Notes under the pieces: model-generated
Told to the model about the DNA's origin: nothing
What the model saw: only the letters and a program-made list of their open reading frames with translations
Database searches by the model: none
Shown here: piece by piece, positions 21,047-30,084 of the stretch
How positions within the stretch are numbered: position 1 is the stretch's first letter
Layout of the letters: every line of letters begins with the position of its first letter
From: Actinomycetota bacterium
GTDB taxonomy: Bacteria; Actinomycetota; Actinomycetes; Streptosporangiales; Streptosporangiaceae
DNA length: 32,972 nucleotides
Direction: 5' to 3'
NCBI GenBank assembly: GCA_019240215.1
Contig: JAFAYQ010000022.1
Location: forward strand, 1-32,972
Program-made: the position numbers and the translations under genes

Positions 21047-22120
21047 GTGAGTGAAGCGCCGCGGCTCCGCCGCATCCTCGACGACATGCCCGGCTACAAG
21101 CCGGGCGCGACCGCCCAGGCCGTCGGGGGCCGGTCGTTCAAGCTGTCGTCCAACGAGAGCCCGTTCGGCCCGCTGCCGTCGGTGGCCAAGGTCATCGCCG
21201 AGGCGGCGCTGGAGGTCAACCGGTACCCCGACAACGGGGCCGAGCTGCTGACGGCGGCGATCGCCGGCCGCTTCGGGGTGCCCGCCGACCACGTGGCGGT
21301 CGGCTGCGGCTCGGTCGGGGTGGCCCAGCAGCTGCTGACCGCGGTGGCCGAGCCGGGCGCCGAGGTGCTGTACGCCTGGCGCTCGTTCGAGGCCTACCCG
21401 GGGCTGACCGCGCTCACCGGGGCCACCTCGGTCCAGGTCCCGCTGACCGGCGAGCGGCACGACCTGGACTCGATGGCGGCCGCGATCACCCCGCACACCC
21501 GGCTGATCTTCGTCTGCAACCCCAACAACCCGACCGGCACCGTGGTCCACCGCGATGAGCTGACCCGGTTCCTGGACCAGGTGCCGCCGGACTGCCTGGT
21601 GGTGCTGGACGAGGCCTACCGCGAGTACATCAGGGACGAGTCGGTCCCGGACGGGCTCGAGCTGTACCGGGACCGCCCCAACGTGGCCGTGCTGCGGACG
21701 TTCTCCAAGGCCTACGGGCTGGCCGGGCTGCGGGTGGGGTTCGTGGTCGGCCACCCGGCGGTGGCCCAGGCGGTCCGCAAGACCATGCTCACGTTCACCG
21801 TCAACAGCCTGGCCCAGGTGGCGGCGGTCGCGTCGCTGGCGGCCGAGGAGGAGCTGCTGGAGCGGGTCGAGGCCACGGTCAAGGAGCGCACCCGGGTACG
21901 CGAGGCACTGCTGGCCGACGGCTGGACGGTGCCGCCGTCCGAGGCCAACTTCGTCTGGCTGCGGCTGGGCGGCCACACGATGGACTTCGCGGCCGCCTGC
22001 CACCGGTCGGGGGTCAGCGTGCGCCCGTTCGCTGGTGAGGGCGCCCGCGTCTCGGTCGGCGAGCCCGAGGCCAACGACCTGTTCCTGGCCGTCGCCCGCG
22101 CGTTCCCGCACCGGGCCTGA
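21047..22120 (+). CDS. Aromatic amino acid / histidinol-phosphate aminotransferase (PLP fold type I)
   Basis: A 357-residue class I/II aminotransferase of the HisC/Pat group, GTG at 21047. Features: [16 protein letters not shown] (substrate loop), [28 protein letters not shown] (PLP phosphate site), [19 protein letters not shown], and the PLP Schiff-base Lys221 in [14 protein letters not shown], with a C-terminal Arg in [14 protein letters not shown]. It transfers amino groups to imidazole-acetol phosphate or aromatic 2-oxo acids. No other his genes are adjacent, so the aromatic aminotransferase (Pat) role is at least as likely as HisC. No clear Shine-Dalgarno precedes the start. Convergent with the regulator at 22166. 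Confidence 0.9.
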   Translation: MSEAPRLRRILDDMPGYKPGATAQAVGGRSFKLSSNESPFGPLPSVAKVIAEAALEVNRYPDNGAELLTAAIAGRFGVPADHVAVGCGSVGVAQQLLTAVAEPGAEVLYAWRSFEAYPGLTALTGATSVQVPLTGERHDLDSMAAAITPHTRLIFVCNPNNPTGTVVHRDELTRFLDQVPPDCLVVLDEAYREYIRDESVPDGLELYRDRPNVAVLRTFSKAYGLAGLRVGFVVGHPAVAQAVRKTMLTFTVNSLAQVAAVASLAAEEELLERVEATVKERTRVREALLADGWTVPPSEANFVWLRLGGHTMDFAAACHRSGVSVRPFAGEGARVSVGEPEANDLFLAVARAFPHRA

Positions 22121-22165
22121 CCTGGCCGCCGTCCGCGCCGCCGGGGCCGCCGTCCGGGCCGTGGC

Positions 22166-23623
22166 TCAGGACGGCGTCCGCGAGGGCTCCAGCTCCTCCA
22201 GCTTTTCGGTGATCAGCCGGTAGAACTGCCGGGGGCGGCCGGGCTGGGCGGCCCGGCTGGGCGGCAGCGGCCAGGCCAGGCCCTCGTCGACCAGGCCGCG
22301 CAGCAGCCGCCGGGCGGTCCGGGAGGTGACTCCGAGCAGCCGCCCGGCCGTCTCGGCGTCGACCACCAGGGCGGTGTCCGAGCCCTCGAGCCGGTCGGCC
22401 AGCCGCGACAGGGTCTCCACCCCGCGCGACGGCGCGGTCCGCAACGCGGTCGCCCGGCGCGGCGGCGGGACCAGCGGCTGGCCCTCGCGGGCGGCGGTGG
22501 CGGTCGGCGTGGCCGACCGGGTCCGGGCCAGCGAGGTCCGCGCGTAGGTCTCGGCCTCCTGGGCGGTGCGGCCGGTGCCGACCCCGACCTCAATCGTGAT
22601 CCCGAGCTCGGCCCGGGCCCGCTCCTCGAACGGCAGCTCGGTGAAGTCGCTGGTCAGCGCGGCCAGCGAGCCGCGGGTGGCGGCGATCACGAACGAGTGG
22701 TCGTCGGCCTGGATGACCATCGCCTGGATGCGCTGGGCCTCGGTGGTCAGGAACCGGTGCACGGTCAGCCGCAGCTCGTCCCGCGAGTACCGGGACAGCG
22801 CCCGGCGGGCGCCCTCCCGCAGCCGCGGCACCTCGACCACCACCACCGCCAGCTGGGCCGCCTCGAGCCGGTGGTGGCCGCCCAGCAGCACCGCGTTCCA
22901 GACCGCGGTCCGGATCGCCGCGTCGGTCGGGCGGATGCTGATGACCGGGACGCCGGCCCGGGTCAGCCGCCGGCTGACCGAGTCCAGGCAGGTCAGGGCG
23001 ACCGAGGTCTCGCCCATCCGCCACAGCCGTTCGTGGAACGCGGCCAGCGCGGCCGGGCTGGCCGGGTCCTGGCGCAGCCGCACGCCGTCCGAGGGGATGC
23101 CGAGCTCGGCGTAGGTCTCGTCGATGGCGGCCCGGTCGAGCACGTCCACGCTGATCCGCTCGATGTCATGGCCGTGCTCGCGGCTGGCCCGCAGCAGCGC
23201 CGCGTACAGGGCGCCGCCGTCCAGCCGCACGTAGGTGGAGGGCACCGAGATGACCTCGGCCCGCCGGGAGTACTCGTACGGCACCGGGCTGGCGAACAGG
23301 CACACGTCGATGGCGGCGCCGAGCCGGGCCACCTTCTCCGGTGCCTCCCGCTCGCGCCGGTAGGCGGCCGCGATCAGCCGCCGCGGCAGCGTGCCGCCCG
23401 CCAGGCCGCGGGGCTCCTCCTGCGACCAGGCAGGCGGGCCGGGAGGCAACGAGCTGCCGGTCGCGGACTCGGCCGTCTCGGCCCGGAACGCGGACTCGGG
23501 CGCGGCGGCGCTGACCGCCTCGTCCCGGGCGGCTGCCCCGGACAGCATGATCCGCTCGACCAGGTCGTAGGGTCCGACCACGCCGATGACCAGTTCACTG
23601 GGCAGGTGCCTGCGTGCGGTCAT
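22166..23623 (-). CDS. Predicted regulator: sensory domain, degenerate cyclase-like domain and winged HTH
   Basis: A 485-residue cytoplasmic protein. ATG 23623 (MTARRHLPSELVIGVVGPYD) with GGGGGAAAA upstream is preferred over an earlier in-frame start that adds 36 poor residues. The N-terminal half has alternating alpha/beta segments (VIGVVGPYDLVERIMLSGAA, AAIDVCLFASPVPYEYSRRA, RISVDVLDRAAIDETYAELG). The middle (about 285-385) resembles a GGDEF/nucleotide-cyclase-type fold without its catalytic motif: HSFVIAATRGSLAALTSDFT and the end LGITIEVGVGTGRTAQEAET followed by YARTSLARTR. A Pro/Ala linker leads to a winged helix (about 405-475, VVDAETAGRLLGVTSRTARR then LLRGLVDEGLAW). I recognise no named family. 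It lies downstream of murA behind terminators and is probably transcribed alone. Confidence 0.8.
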   Translation of the reverse strand: MTARRHLPSELVIGVVGPYDLVERIMLSGAAARDEAVSAAAPESAFRAETAESATGSSLPPGPPAWSQEEPRGLAGGTLPRRLIAAAYRREREAPEKVARLGAAIDVCLFASPVPYEYSRRAEVISVPSTYVRLDGGALYAALLRASREHGHDIERISVDVLDRAAIDETYAELGIPSDGVRLRQDPASPAALAAFHERLWRMGETSVALTCLDSVSRRLTRAGVPVISIRPTDAAIRTAVWNAVLLGGHHRLEAAQLAVVVVEVPRLREGARRALSRYSRDELRLTVHRFLTTEAQRIQAMVIQADDHSFVIAATRGSLAALTSDFTELPFEERARAELGITIEVGVGTGRTAQEAETYARTSLARTRSATPTATAAREGQPLVPPPRRATALRTAPSRGVETLSRLADRLEGSDTALVVDAETAGRLLGVTSRTARRLLRGLVDEGLAWPLPPSRAAQPGRPRQFYRLITEKLEELEPSRTPS

Positions 23624-23951
23624 CGGGCTTTTCCCCCGGAGACCGTTAACCCCGGGCAGCCCGTAAAGTCGCTGCTGACGTACGCGCTCACCGTTCACTC
23701 CATCCGCATCCGGTAACCAGCTACCAGCCACAGTTCGCTTAATCCACTCACCCCATCACGCCGAGTAGATGCCGGTCAGTACTTTTCGTAACTCATCCGG
23801 CTCAATTTGTGAAGAGGGGCAACCAAGCCGAAATCATGCCATCGGCTCATCTCAAAACCGGTTAATTACCCGCACACCGGCGTTTCATTCACTGGGATGG
23901 CACGGGCGGCGTCGCTGGCGGGAATACGGGCTGGTCACAGCCGTGCGGACG

Positions 23952-23966
23952 CGGCCGTAACGGCCG
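23952..23966 (-). terminator. Second hairpin after murA
   Basis: CGGCCGT, A, ACGGCCG: a perfect 7-bp inverted repeat just beyond the main murA terminator in the direction of transcription. A 1-nt centre means it would form a shorter stem; it may be a backup terminator or a binding site. Confidence 0.4.
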
Positions 23967-23972
23967 GTGAAG

Positions 23973-24001
23973 ACCGCGGGGCCCGGGCGGGGCCCCGCGG
24001 T
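23973..24001 (-). terminator. Strong GC hairpin terminator of murA
   Basis: ACCGCGGGGCCC (23973-23984) and GGGCCCCGCGGT (23990-24001) form a perfect 12-bp stem with a 5-nt loop, 26 bp beyond the murA stop. No U-tract, as is usual in this GC range. Confidence 0.85.
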
Positions 24002-24027
24002 AAGACCCGGTGACCGGGCCGGAAAAA

Positions 24028-25329
24028 TCAGGCCGAGAAGGCGGGCTCGTTCTGCTCCACCTGGATGTCGGCGCCCAGCGTGGTGAGCCGCTGCGCGATC
24101 GAGGCGTGGCCGCGGTCGATGAGGTACCCCGGCGCCACCACCGTCTCACCCTCGGCGGCCAGCCCGGCCAGCACCAGCGCGACGCCGGTGCGCAGGTCGT
24201 GCGCCACCACCTCGGCCCCGTGCAGCTTGCTGGGGCCGTGCACGATGGCCACGTTGTTGTCCATCTCGACGTTGGCGCCCATCTTGTTCAGCTCGCCGAC
24301 CAGCGTGTAGCGGCCGTCGAAGATGGTCTCGCGGATGTAGCTCGACCCCTCGGCCAGGCAGGCCAGCGCCATGATCGGCGACTGCAGGTCGGTCGCGAAG
24401 CCCGGGTAGGGGGAGGTGACCACGTTTATCGGCCGCAGCGGGTGCTCCCGGCGGACCTGGAGGACCGCCCCCTGGGTGGAGAACTCCACGCCCATCTGCT
24501 CGAGCTTCCAGCGCACCACCCCGAAGTGCTCGAGCGAGCCGCCGACCAGGTTGAGCTCGCCGCCGGTGATCGCGGCGGCCATCGCGAACACGCCCGCGTC
24601 GATCCGGTCCGGCATCACCGTGTGCTCGACCGCGGTCAGCTCGTCGACCCCCTCGACGGTCACGAACCCGGTGCCGCCGCCGCTGATGCGGGCGCCCATC
24701 TTGGTCAGGAACGCGATCACGTCCAGGACTTCCGGCTCCTGGGCCGCGTTGTCGATGATCGTGGTGCCCGGGGCCAGCGACGCCGCCATCGTCAGGTTCT
24801 CGGTGCCGGTGTGGGACGGGGTGTCCAGGTACAGGTGGGCGCCGCGCAGGCCGTTGGTGCCGGCCTTGATGTGGATGACGCTGTCGCCCTCGTCGACCAC
24901 CGCCCCCAGCCGGGCGAAGCCCCGGTAGTGGAAGTCCAGGTTGCGGTCGCCGAGGTTGCAGCCGCCGATGCCCTCGATGTGGGCCTCGCCCAGCCGGTGC
25001 AGCAGGGCGGGCACGAACAGCACCGAGCCGCGGAACCGGCGGGCGATCTCGGCCGGCATGACCGGGTTGTTGAGCATGGAGGCGTCGACCACCAGCGTCC
25101 GCTCGGGCTCGTGGAACTCGACGATCGCCCCCACCGCCTGGGCCAGCTCGACGGCCCGGCGTACGTCCTCAATGGGCGGCACGTTCCGCAGGACCGTCCG
25201 GCCCTTGGCCGCGAGCAGAGACGCCGCGATCATCTTGAGCGCGGCGTTCTTCGCGCCCTGCACGAAGACGGTGCCGTGCAGCGGCGCTCCGCCCCGTACG
25301 CGGTAACGGGTCTCAGTGCCCATCGTCAT
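24028..25329 (-). CDS. murA: UDP-N-acetylglucosamine 1-carboxyvinyltransferase MurA
   Basis: A 433-residue enzyme that adds enolpyruvate from PEP to UDP-GlcNAc, the first committed step of peptidoglycan synthesis. ATG 25329 has AGGAGT 9 bp upstream. Motifs: GAKNAALKM (Lys28/Asn29), RGSVLFVPALLHRLGEAHIE, catalytic Cys124 and Arg129 in GGCNLGDRNLDFH, TGTENLTMAASLAPG, PDRIDAGVFAMAAAITGG with the general-base Asp, and the repeated half RETIFDGRYTLVGELNKMGA. The catalytic Cys is kept, in contrast to the Cys-to-Asp form of mycobacteria, so fosfomycin sensitivity at the target would be expected. GDRNLD in place of the usual GARPVD and SHTGTEN in place of SVGATEN mark a divergent subgroup. Followed by a strong terminator. 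Confidence 0.94.
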   Translation of the reverse strand: MTMGTETRYRVRGGAPLHGTVFVQGAKNAALKMIAASLLAAKGRTVLRNVPPIEDVRRAVELAQAVGAIVEFHEPERTLVVDASMLNNPVMPAEIARRFRGSVLFVPALLHRLGEAHIEGIGGCNLGDRNLDFHYRGFARLGAVVDEGDSVIHIKAGTNGLRGAHLYLDTPSHTGTENLTMAASLAPGTTIIDNAAQEPEVLDVIAFLTKMGARISGGGTGFVTVEGVDELTAVEHTVMPDRIDAGVFAMAAAITGGELNLVGGSLEHFGVVRWKLEQMGVEFSTQGAVLQVRREHPLRPINVVTSPYPGFATDLQSPIMALACLAEGSSYIRETIFDGRYTLVGELNKMGANVEMDNNVAIVHGPSKLHGAEVVAHDLRTGVALVLAGLAAEGETVVAPGYLIDRGHASIAQRLTTLGADIQVEQNEPAFSA

Positions 25330-25510
25330 ATGGATGCAACTCCTGTCGAGGGGTGTTGAAGGAATCCGGCGTGCAGCCGGGTCAGCAGGCGACCGGAACC
25401 GCGGCCAGCGCTCCACGCAGAAGCGGTGCCCAGTATTCCACCCGGCATGCGGGGGAGCGGCGGCTTGACACGATTTGCGTGCATATCGCCGCTCTTCGTG
25501 CACTGAGTGG
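25330..25510. promoter_or_regulatory. purB-murA intergenic region with inverted repeat
   Basis: A 181-bp gap on the minus-strand side. GAGCGGCG (about 25455-25462) and CGCCGCTC (about 25487-25494) are inverted copies around a 24-bp less GC-rich loop that includes TTGACACGATTTGCG. It may act as the purB terminator, as a murA control site, or both. The murA promoter must lie here if murA is not read from purB. Confidence 0.4.
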
Positions 25511-26818
25511 TCATGTCAGGTGCTCCAGCCGGTCGAACACCGGTCCCAGGCGCGTCACGTAGCGCTCGGGCCGGCAGGCCTCGTCCAGCCGCGCCTCGTC
25601 GATCGCCTGCCCGCGGGCGGCGGCCTCCTTGCGCAGCGTCTCCCGGAACGGGGTGCCGGTGTTCCAGGTCTGGTTGGCCGCCGTCTGGACCAGGGTGTAG
25701 GCGTCCTCCCGGGCCATCCCCGAGCCGACCAGCTCGAGCAGCGCGGCGGCCGAGTACAGCAGGCCGTGGGTGGCGTCCAGGTTGGCCCGCATCCGTTCGG
25801 CGTCCACCACCAGGCCCTCGATCAGCCCGGTGGTGAGGTGCAGCAGGTAGTCGACGCTGATGGCCGCGTCCGGCAGCGCGATGCGCTCCACGCTGGAGTG
25901 GGAGATGTCCCGCTCGTGCCACAGCGGGATGCCCTCCAGCACCGGGGTCACGTAGCCGCGGACCACCCGGGCCAGCCCGCAGATCCGCTCCGAGCGGATC
26001 GGGTTCTTCTTGTGCGGCATGGCCGAGGAGCCCTTCTGGCCCCGGCCGAACGGCTCGGCCAGCTCCCGGACCTCGGTCCGCTGCCCGTGCCGGACCTCCA
26101 GCGCCACCGCCTCGCAGACGGTGGCCAGGATGGCCAGCGCGCTGATCCACTCGGAGATCCCGTCCCGCATCACCACCTGGGTGGCGACGTCGGCCGGCCG
26201 CAGCCCGAGCGCGGGCATCACCTCGGCCTCGATGGCGGGGGCGATGTTGGAGTAGTTGCCGACCGGCCCGGACAGCTTGCCGACGGCCACGGCCGCGCGG
26301 GCCCGCCGCAGCCGGTCCCGGCCGCGGGCGGCCGCGAACGCGAAGTCGGCCACCCGGTGGCCCCACACGTCGGGCTCGGCGTGCACCCCGTGGGTGCGGC
26401 CCGGGCGCAGCGTCTCCCGGTGGGTCAGCGCGTGCTCGCGCAGCGCCGCCACCAGCTGGTCGGCCTTGGCCAGGAGGATGTCGGTGGCCTCGAAAAGTTG
26501 CACTGCCGCGGCGGTGTCGACCAGGTCGGACGAGGTCATGCCGAAGTGCACGTAGGCGGCCGCGGAGCGCGGGAAGGTGTTGTCGGCCCAGGCGGTGAGG
26601 AACGCGATCACGTCGTGGTCGGTGACCGCCTCGACCTCGGCCACGGCCTCGGGGGTGGGCGGCGCGGCCGCCCGGACCGGGTCGACGCTGTCGGCCGGCA
26701 CGGTGCCGGCCCGCGCGTGCGCCTCCAGGACCAGGGTCTCCACCCGGCACCAGAGCTCGTACTTGTGGGCCTCGCTCCACACCTGGCCCATCTCGGGCAG
26801 CGTGTACCGGCTGATCAC
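25511..26818 (-). CDS. purB: Adenylosuccinate lyase
   Basis: A 435-residue fumarase/aspartase-superfamily lyase. It acts twice in purine synthesis (SAICAR to AICAR, adenylosuccinate to AMP). GTG at 26818 overlaps the purD stop by 4 bp, showing translational coupling. The signature KGSSAMPHKKNPIRSERICG is intact, including the catalytic Ser in the flexible loop. HFGMTSSDLVDTAAAVQLFE and RPGRTHGVHAEPDVWGHRVA hold the two active-site His regions. Length is normal for the short bacterial form. It is the last gene of the purA-purD-purB operon. Confidence 0.97.
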   Translation of the reverse strand: MISRYTLPEMGQVWSEAHKYELWCRVETLVLEAHARAGTVPADSVDPVRAAAPPTPEAVAEVEAVTDHDVIAFLTAWADNTFPRSAAAYVHFGMTSSDLVDTAAAVQLFEATDILLAKADQLVAALREHALTHRETLRPGRTHGVHAEPDVWGHRVADFAFAAARGRDRLRRARAAVAVGKLSGPVGNYSNIAPAIEAEVMPALGLRPADVATQVVMRDGISEWISALAILATVCEAVALEVRHGQRTEVRELAEPFGRGQKGSSAMPHKKNPIRSERICGLARVVRGYVTPVLEGIPLWHERDISHSSVERIALPDAAISVDYLLHLTTGLIEGLVVDAERMRANLDATHGLLYSAAALLELVGSGMAREDAYTLVQTAANQTWNTGTPFRETLRKEAAARGQAIDEARLDEACRPERYVTRLGPVFDRLEHLT

Positions 26819-28122
26819 GACCTGACCCCCTTCCCGGGCTGCCCCGGAGCTGGCTGACGCTCGCGGGCGGCGATGTCGGTGCGGTACCAGCCGCCGCGGA
26901 ACTGGATCTCGCCCGCCGCCTGGTAGGCAGCGGCCCGGGCGGCCTCGATATTTCCCCCACTACCTACGACGTTCAGGACCCGCCCGCCGTTGGCGCGAAT
27001 TTCGCCGTCGGCGCCGACCGTGGTGCCCGCCTGCAGTACATACGCGCCCGGCACCTGTCCGGCCTGCTCCAGGCCGGTGATGACGTCCCCGGTCACCGGG
27101 CGCTCCGGGTACCCCTCGGCCGCCAGCACCACGGTGACGGCGGCGCCCGGCCGCCAGCGCAGCGCGGCCGCGCCGTCCGCGCCGTCCGCGCCCAGCGTCC
27201 CGGCCAGGTCACCGTCGGCGGCCGCCCGCAGCAGCCCGGCCAGCGGCGTGGCCAGCCGGTCGAGCACCACCTGGGTCTCCGGGTCGCCGAAGCGGGCGTT
27301 GAACTCGACCACCCGGATCCCGGCCGCGGTCAGCGCCAGACCCGCGTACAGCAGCCCCTGGTAGGGCGTGCCCCGCCGGGCCAGCGTGTCCACCGCGGGC
27401 TGGACGACGGTGGCCATGACCTCGTCGGCCAGCCCGGCCGGGGCCCAGGGGAGCGGGGCGTAGGCGCCCATCCCGCCGGTGTTCGGTCCCTGGTCGCCGT
27501 CGTGGGCGCGCTTGAAGTCCTGGGCCGGCAGCAGCGGCACCGCGGCGCGGCCGTCGCACACCGCGAACAGCGACACCTCGGGGCCGTCGAGGAACTCCTC
27601 GATCACCACCCGGGCGGCCGCGGCCGCGTGGGCGCGGGCAGCGTCCGGGTCCTCGGTGACCAGCACGCCCTTGCCCGCCGCGAGGCCGTCGTCCTTGACC
27701 ACGTAGGGCGGCCCGAACTCGGCCAGCGCGGCGTCCGCCGCCGCCGGGCTGGTGCAGACCCGGGCGGCCGCGGTGGGGATGCCGCCGTCCGCCATGACCT
27801 GCTTGGCGAACGCCTTGGAGCCCTCGATCATGGCCGCCGCCGCGCTGGGGCCGAAGCAGGCGATGCCGGCCGCCCGGACCGCGTCGGCCGCCCCCGCCAC
27901 CAGCGGGACCTCGGGCCCGATGACGACCAGGCCGGCGTCCAGCTGACGGGCCAGGGCAGCGACGGCGTCCGGGTCGGAAGCGTCGACGGGGTGAAGGTCC
28001 GCCAGCGCCGCGATACCCGGGTTCCCGGGGGCCGCGTGCAGGCTGGTGACCGCCGGGTCCGCGGCCAGCGCCCGGACGATGGCGTGTTCCCGGCCCCCCG
28101 AACCGATGACAAGAACGCGCAC
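26815..28122 (-). CDS. purD: Phosphoribosylamine-glycine ligase
   Basis: A 435-residue ATP-grasp enzyme making glycinamide ribonucleotide (GAR) from phosphoribosylamine and glycine. GTG at 28122. N-terminal [21 protein letters not shown]-grasp residues in [17 protein letters not shown], the family signature [16 protein letters not shown], and [16 protein letters not shown] for metal binding. The C-terminal domain ends [20 protein letters not shown] and [11 protein letters not shown] small in-frame Ala/Gly/Asp loop ([16 protein letters not shown]) is typical of high-GC drift. It lies 42 bp downstream of purA and overlaps purB by 4 bp. Confidence 0.97.
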   Translation of the reverse strand: MRVLVIGSGGREHAIVRALAADPAVTSLHAAPGNPGIAALADLHPVDASDPDAVAALARQLDAGLVVIGPEVPLVAGAADAVRAAGIACFGPSAAAAMIEGSKAFAKQVMADGGIPTAAARVCTSPAAADAALAEFGPPYVVKDDGLAAGKGVLVTEDPDAARAHAAAAARVVIEEFLDGPEVSLFAVCDGRAAVPLLPAQDFKRAHDGDQGPNTGGMGAYAPLPWAPAGLADEVMATVVQPAVDTLARRGTPYQGLLYAGLALTAAGIRVVEFNARFGDPETQVVLDRLATPLAGLLRAAADGDLAGTLGADGADGAAALRWRPGAAVTVVLAAEGYPERPVTGDVITGLEQAGQVPGAYVLQAGTTVGADGEIRANGGRVLNVVGSGGNIEAARAAAYQAAGEIQFRGGWYRTDIAARERQPAPGQPGKGVRS

Positions 28123-28164
28123 GGCCGCGAGCCTACCCGCTGACCTCGTGGTCAGGCCGGCTCA

Positions 28165-29448
28165 TCAGATCAGCTCGCGGATCTGGAGGGTCTGGTCGCG
28201 GCGGGGGCCGACGCCGACCGCGACGATCGGCGCGCCGATCATGTCCTCCAGCGCCTGCACGTAGCGCTGGGCGTTGGGGGGCAGCTCCGCGAACGACGTG
28301 CACTGGGAGATGTCCTCCCACCAGCCGTCCAGGTACTCATAGACCGGGCGGGCGTGGTGAAACTCGGTCTGGGTGGCGGGCACCTCGTCGCAGCGCCGGC
28401 CGTCGACCTCGTAGGCCACGCAGACCGGCACCTTGTCCAGGCTGGACAGCACGTCCATCTTGGTCAGGAAGTAGTCGGTGACGCCGTTGACCCGGGTCGA
28501 GTAGCGGGCGATGACCGCGTCGAACCAGCCGCAGCGGCGCGCCCGCCCGGGTGTCACGCCGTACTCGCCGCCGGTCTTGCGCAGCCACTCGCCCTGCTCG
28601 TCGGTCAGCTCGGTCGGGAACGGGCCCGCCCCGACCCGGGTGGTGTAGGCCTTGACCACCCCGATCACCTTGGTGATGCGGGTCGGGCCGATGCCCGACC
28701 CGGCGCAGGCGCCGCCCGCGGTCGGCGAGGACGAGGTGACGAACGGGTAGGTGCCGTGGTCGACGTCGAGCATGGTCGCCTGGGCGCCCTCCAGCAGCAC
28801 CACCTGGCCGGCGTCGAGTGCCTGGCCGAGGACCAGCCCGGTGTCGGCCACGTACGGCCGGAGCCGCTCGCCGTAGGCCAGGTACTCGTCGGCGATCGGG
28901 CCCGGCTCGATCGCCCGCCGGTTGTAGACCTTGGTCAGCACCTGGTTCTTCTCGCGCAGCACCAGCTCCAGCTTCTGCCGGAAGATGCCGGGGTCGAACA
29001 GGTCCTGCATCCGGATCCCGACCCGGGCGATCTTGTCGCCGTAGGTGGGGCCGATGCCGCGGCCGGTGGTGCCGATCCGGGCCGAGCCCAGGTAGCGTTC
29101 GGTCACCTTGTCCATGGCCTGGTGGTACGGCATGATCAGGTGCGCGTTGGCCGAGATCAGCAGCCGCGCGCACGACACGCCGCGCGCCTCCAGCTCGTCG
29201 ATCTCCTCCAGCAGCACCCGCGGGTCGACGACGACCCCGTTGCCGATGACCGGCACCACGTCCGGTGACAGCACGCCCGAGGGCAGCATGTGCAGGGCGT
29301 AGCTCTCGTCACCGATGACCACGGTGTGACCGGCGTTGTTGCCGCCCTGGTACCGGACCACGTAGTCGACCCGGTCGCCGAGCAGGTCGGTCGCCTTGCC
29401 CTTGCCTTCGTCACCCCACTGGGCGCCGACGAGCACGATGGCGGGCAC
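28165..29448 (-). CDS. purA: Adenylosuccinate synthetase
   Basis: A 427-residue GTP-dependent enzyme converting IMP and aspartate to adenylosuccinate. GTG at 29448 with GAGGGGA upstream. Motifs: [16 protein letters not shown]-loop, [66 protein letters not shown], and the C-terminal [11 protein letters not shown]-site region. First gene of the operon with purD and purB, combining two AMP-branch enzymes with GAR synthesis. The promoter must lie in the 84 bp up to the marR gene, which also contains the marR terminator. Confidence 0.98.
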   Translation of the reverse strand: MPAIVLVGAQWGDEGKGKATDLLGDRVDYVVRYQGGNNAGHTVVIGDESYALHMLPSGVLSPDVVPVIGNGVVVDPRVLLEEIDELEARGVSCARLLISANAHLIMPYHQAMDKVTERYLGSARIGTTGRGIGPTYGDKIARVGIRMQDLFDPGIFRQKLELVLREKNQVLTKVYNRRAIEPGPIADEYLAYGERLRPYVADTGLVLGQALDAGQVVLLEGAQATMLDVDHGTYPFVTSSSPTAGGACAGSGIGPTRITKVIGVVKAYTTRVGAGPFPTELTDEQGEWLRKTGGEYGVTPGRARRCGWFDAVIARYSTRVNGVTDYFLTKMDVLSSLDKVPVCVAYEVDGRRCDEVPATQTEFHHARPVYEYLDGWWEDISQCTSFAELPPNAQRYVQALEDMIGAPIVAVGVGPRRDQTLQIRELI

Positions 29449-29477
29449 GGGGCTGTCCCCTCTCTAACGCACCGCGA

Positions 29478-29518
29478 AGCCCCTGACCCGCTCGGTACAG
29501 CCGTGAGCGGCAGGGGCT
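29478..29518 (-). terminator. Hairpin terminator of marR / purA leader
   Basis: AGCCCCTG (29478-29485) pairs with CAGGGGCT (29511-29518), and CCGCTC (29488-29493) with GAGCGG (29505-29510), a 14-bp stem with a 2-nt bulge and an 11-nt loop. It is 15 bp downstream of the marR stop and 30 bp upstream of purA, so it most likely ends the marR transcript. Confidence 0.75.
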
Positions 29519-29532
29519 CTTACGGCTTGAGA

Positions 29533-30021
29533 TTACCCCAGCCAGCACGAATGATTCGGTAACCGCACCCGGCCGAGTCGCTCGATGACCTTCCCGGCGA
29601 TCGCGTCGAGGGTGGCGACTTCCTCGGGGGTCAGCAGGTCGATCAGGTGGCGGCGGACCGAGTCGACGTGCGGCGGGGCGGCCTGCTCGAGGGCCTGCTG
29701 CCCGCGCGCGGTCAGGCTGATCAGGGCGCCGCGGGCGTCGTCGGCCAGCGGCTGCCGGGCCACCAGGCCGCGCTGCTCCATCCGCCCGACGTGGTGGGCC
29801 AGGCGGCTGGTCGACCACAGCAGCCGGGTGGCCAGGTCGCGGGCGCGCCAGCCCCCGCTGGGCTGCTCCGACAGCGTCGACAGCACGTCGTAGTCGGCCT
29901 CCGACAGCCCCGAGTCCCGGTTGAGGTCGCGCGCGATCTGCAGGTCGAGCAGCGTGCGCATGAGCCGGTACCGCCGCCAGGCCCGTTCCTGCGGCCCGGT
30001 CAGCCAGCGAGTGGGTGCCAC
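29533..30021 (-). CDS. MarR-family transcriptional regulator
   Basis: A 162-residue winged-helix regulator with GTG at 30021 (MAPTRWLTGPQERAWRRYRL). Core: LSEADYDVLSTLSEQPSGGW, recognition region RARDLATRLLWSTSRLAHHV, wing GLVARQPLADDARGALISLT, and C-terminal dimerisation helix LTPEEVATLDAIAGKVIERL. MarR proteins are usually dimeric repressors released by small molecules or oxidation. Divergent from the F420-type oxidoreductase, with 53 bp between start codons and two near-identical palindromes, so autoregulation together with control of the oxidoreductase is strongly suggested. A TACGAT at 30034-30029 stands 7 bp before the GTG, indicating a leaderless mRNA. Confidence 0.93.
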   Translation of the reverse strand: MAPTRWLTGPQERAWRRYRLMRTLLDLQIARDLNRDSGLSEADYDVLSTLSEQPSGGWRARDLATRLLWSTSRLAHHVGRMEQRGLVARQPLADDARGALISLTARGQQALEQAAPPHVDSVRRHLIDLLTPEEVATLDAIAGKVIERLGRVRLPNHSCWLG

Positions 30022-30084
30022 ACCGGCGATCGTACCTATTGCTGACGTGTCAGCAACTAGCTAGGGTTGCTGACATGTCAGTAA
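30022..30084. promoter_or_regulatory. Symmetric divergent promoter with two MarR-type operators
   Basis: O1 TTGCTGACGTGTCAGCAA (30039-30056) is a palindrome with 8-bp perfect arms. O2 TTGCTGACATGTCAGTAA (30067-30084) has one arm mismatch; centres are 28 bp apart. Plus strand: -35 TTGCTG (30039-30044), 17-bp spacer, -10 TAGGGT (30062-30067), then 7 bp to the ATG at 30075. Minus strand: -35 TTGCTG (30056-30051), 16-bp spacer, -10 TACGAT (30034-30029), then 7 bp to the GTG at 30021. O1 thus supplies both -35 boxes, and O2 covers the oxidoreductase start codon. Confidence 0.75.

Larger units (their letters stand above)
23624..24027. other. 404-bp intergenic region between murA and regulator gene
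   Basis: Both flanking genes are on the minus strand. The murA-proximal end holds two hairpins (23973-24001 and 23952-23966). The middle (about 23720-23900) is clearly less GC-rich than its surroundings, with ACCGGTTAATTACCCG and CAGTACTTTTCGTAACTC, and presumably contains the promoter of the regulator. I see no tRNA, convincing small gene or known riboswitch. Confidence 0.6.

Noticed and set aside
23624..23731. Longer start for the regulator gene adding 36 residues
   Set aside because: The added residues lack family-like character, while ATG 23623 has a purine-rich ribosome site.
24028..25329. AroA (EPSP synthase) instead of MurA
   Set aside because: GAKNAALKM, the GGCxLGxR catalytic Cys loop and PDRIDAG are MurA features.
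25330..25503. Longer murA start adding 58 residues
   Set aside because: The conserved MurA N-terminus begins just after ATG 25329, which has AGGAGT at ideal spacing; the extension is low-complexity.
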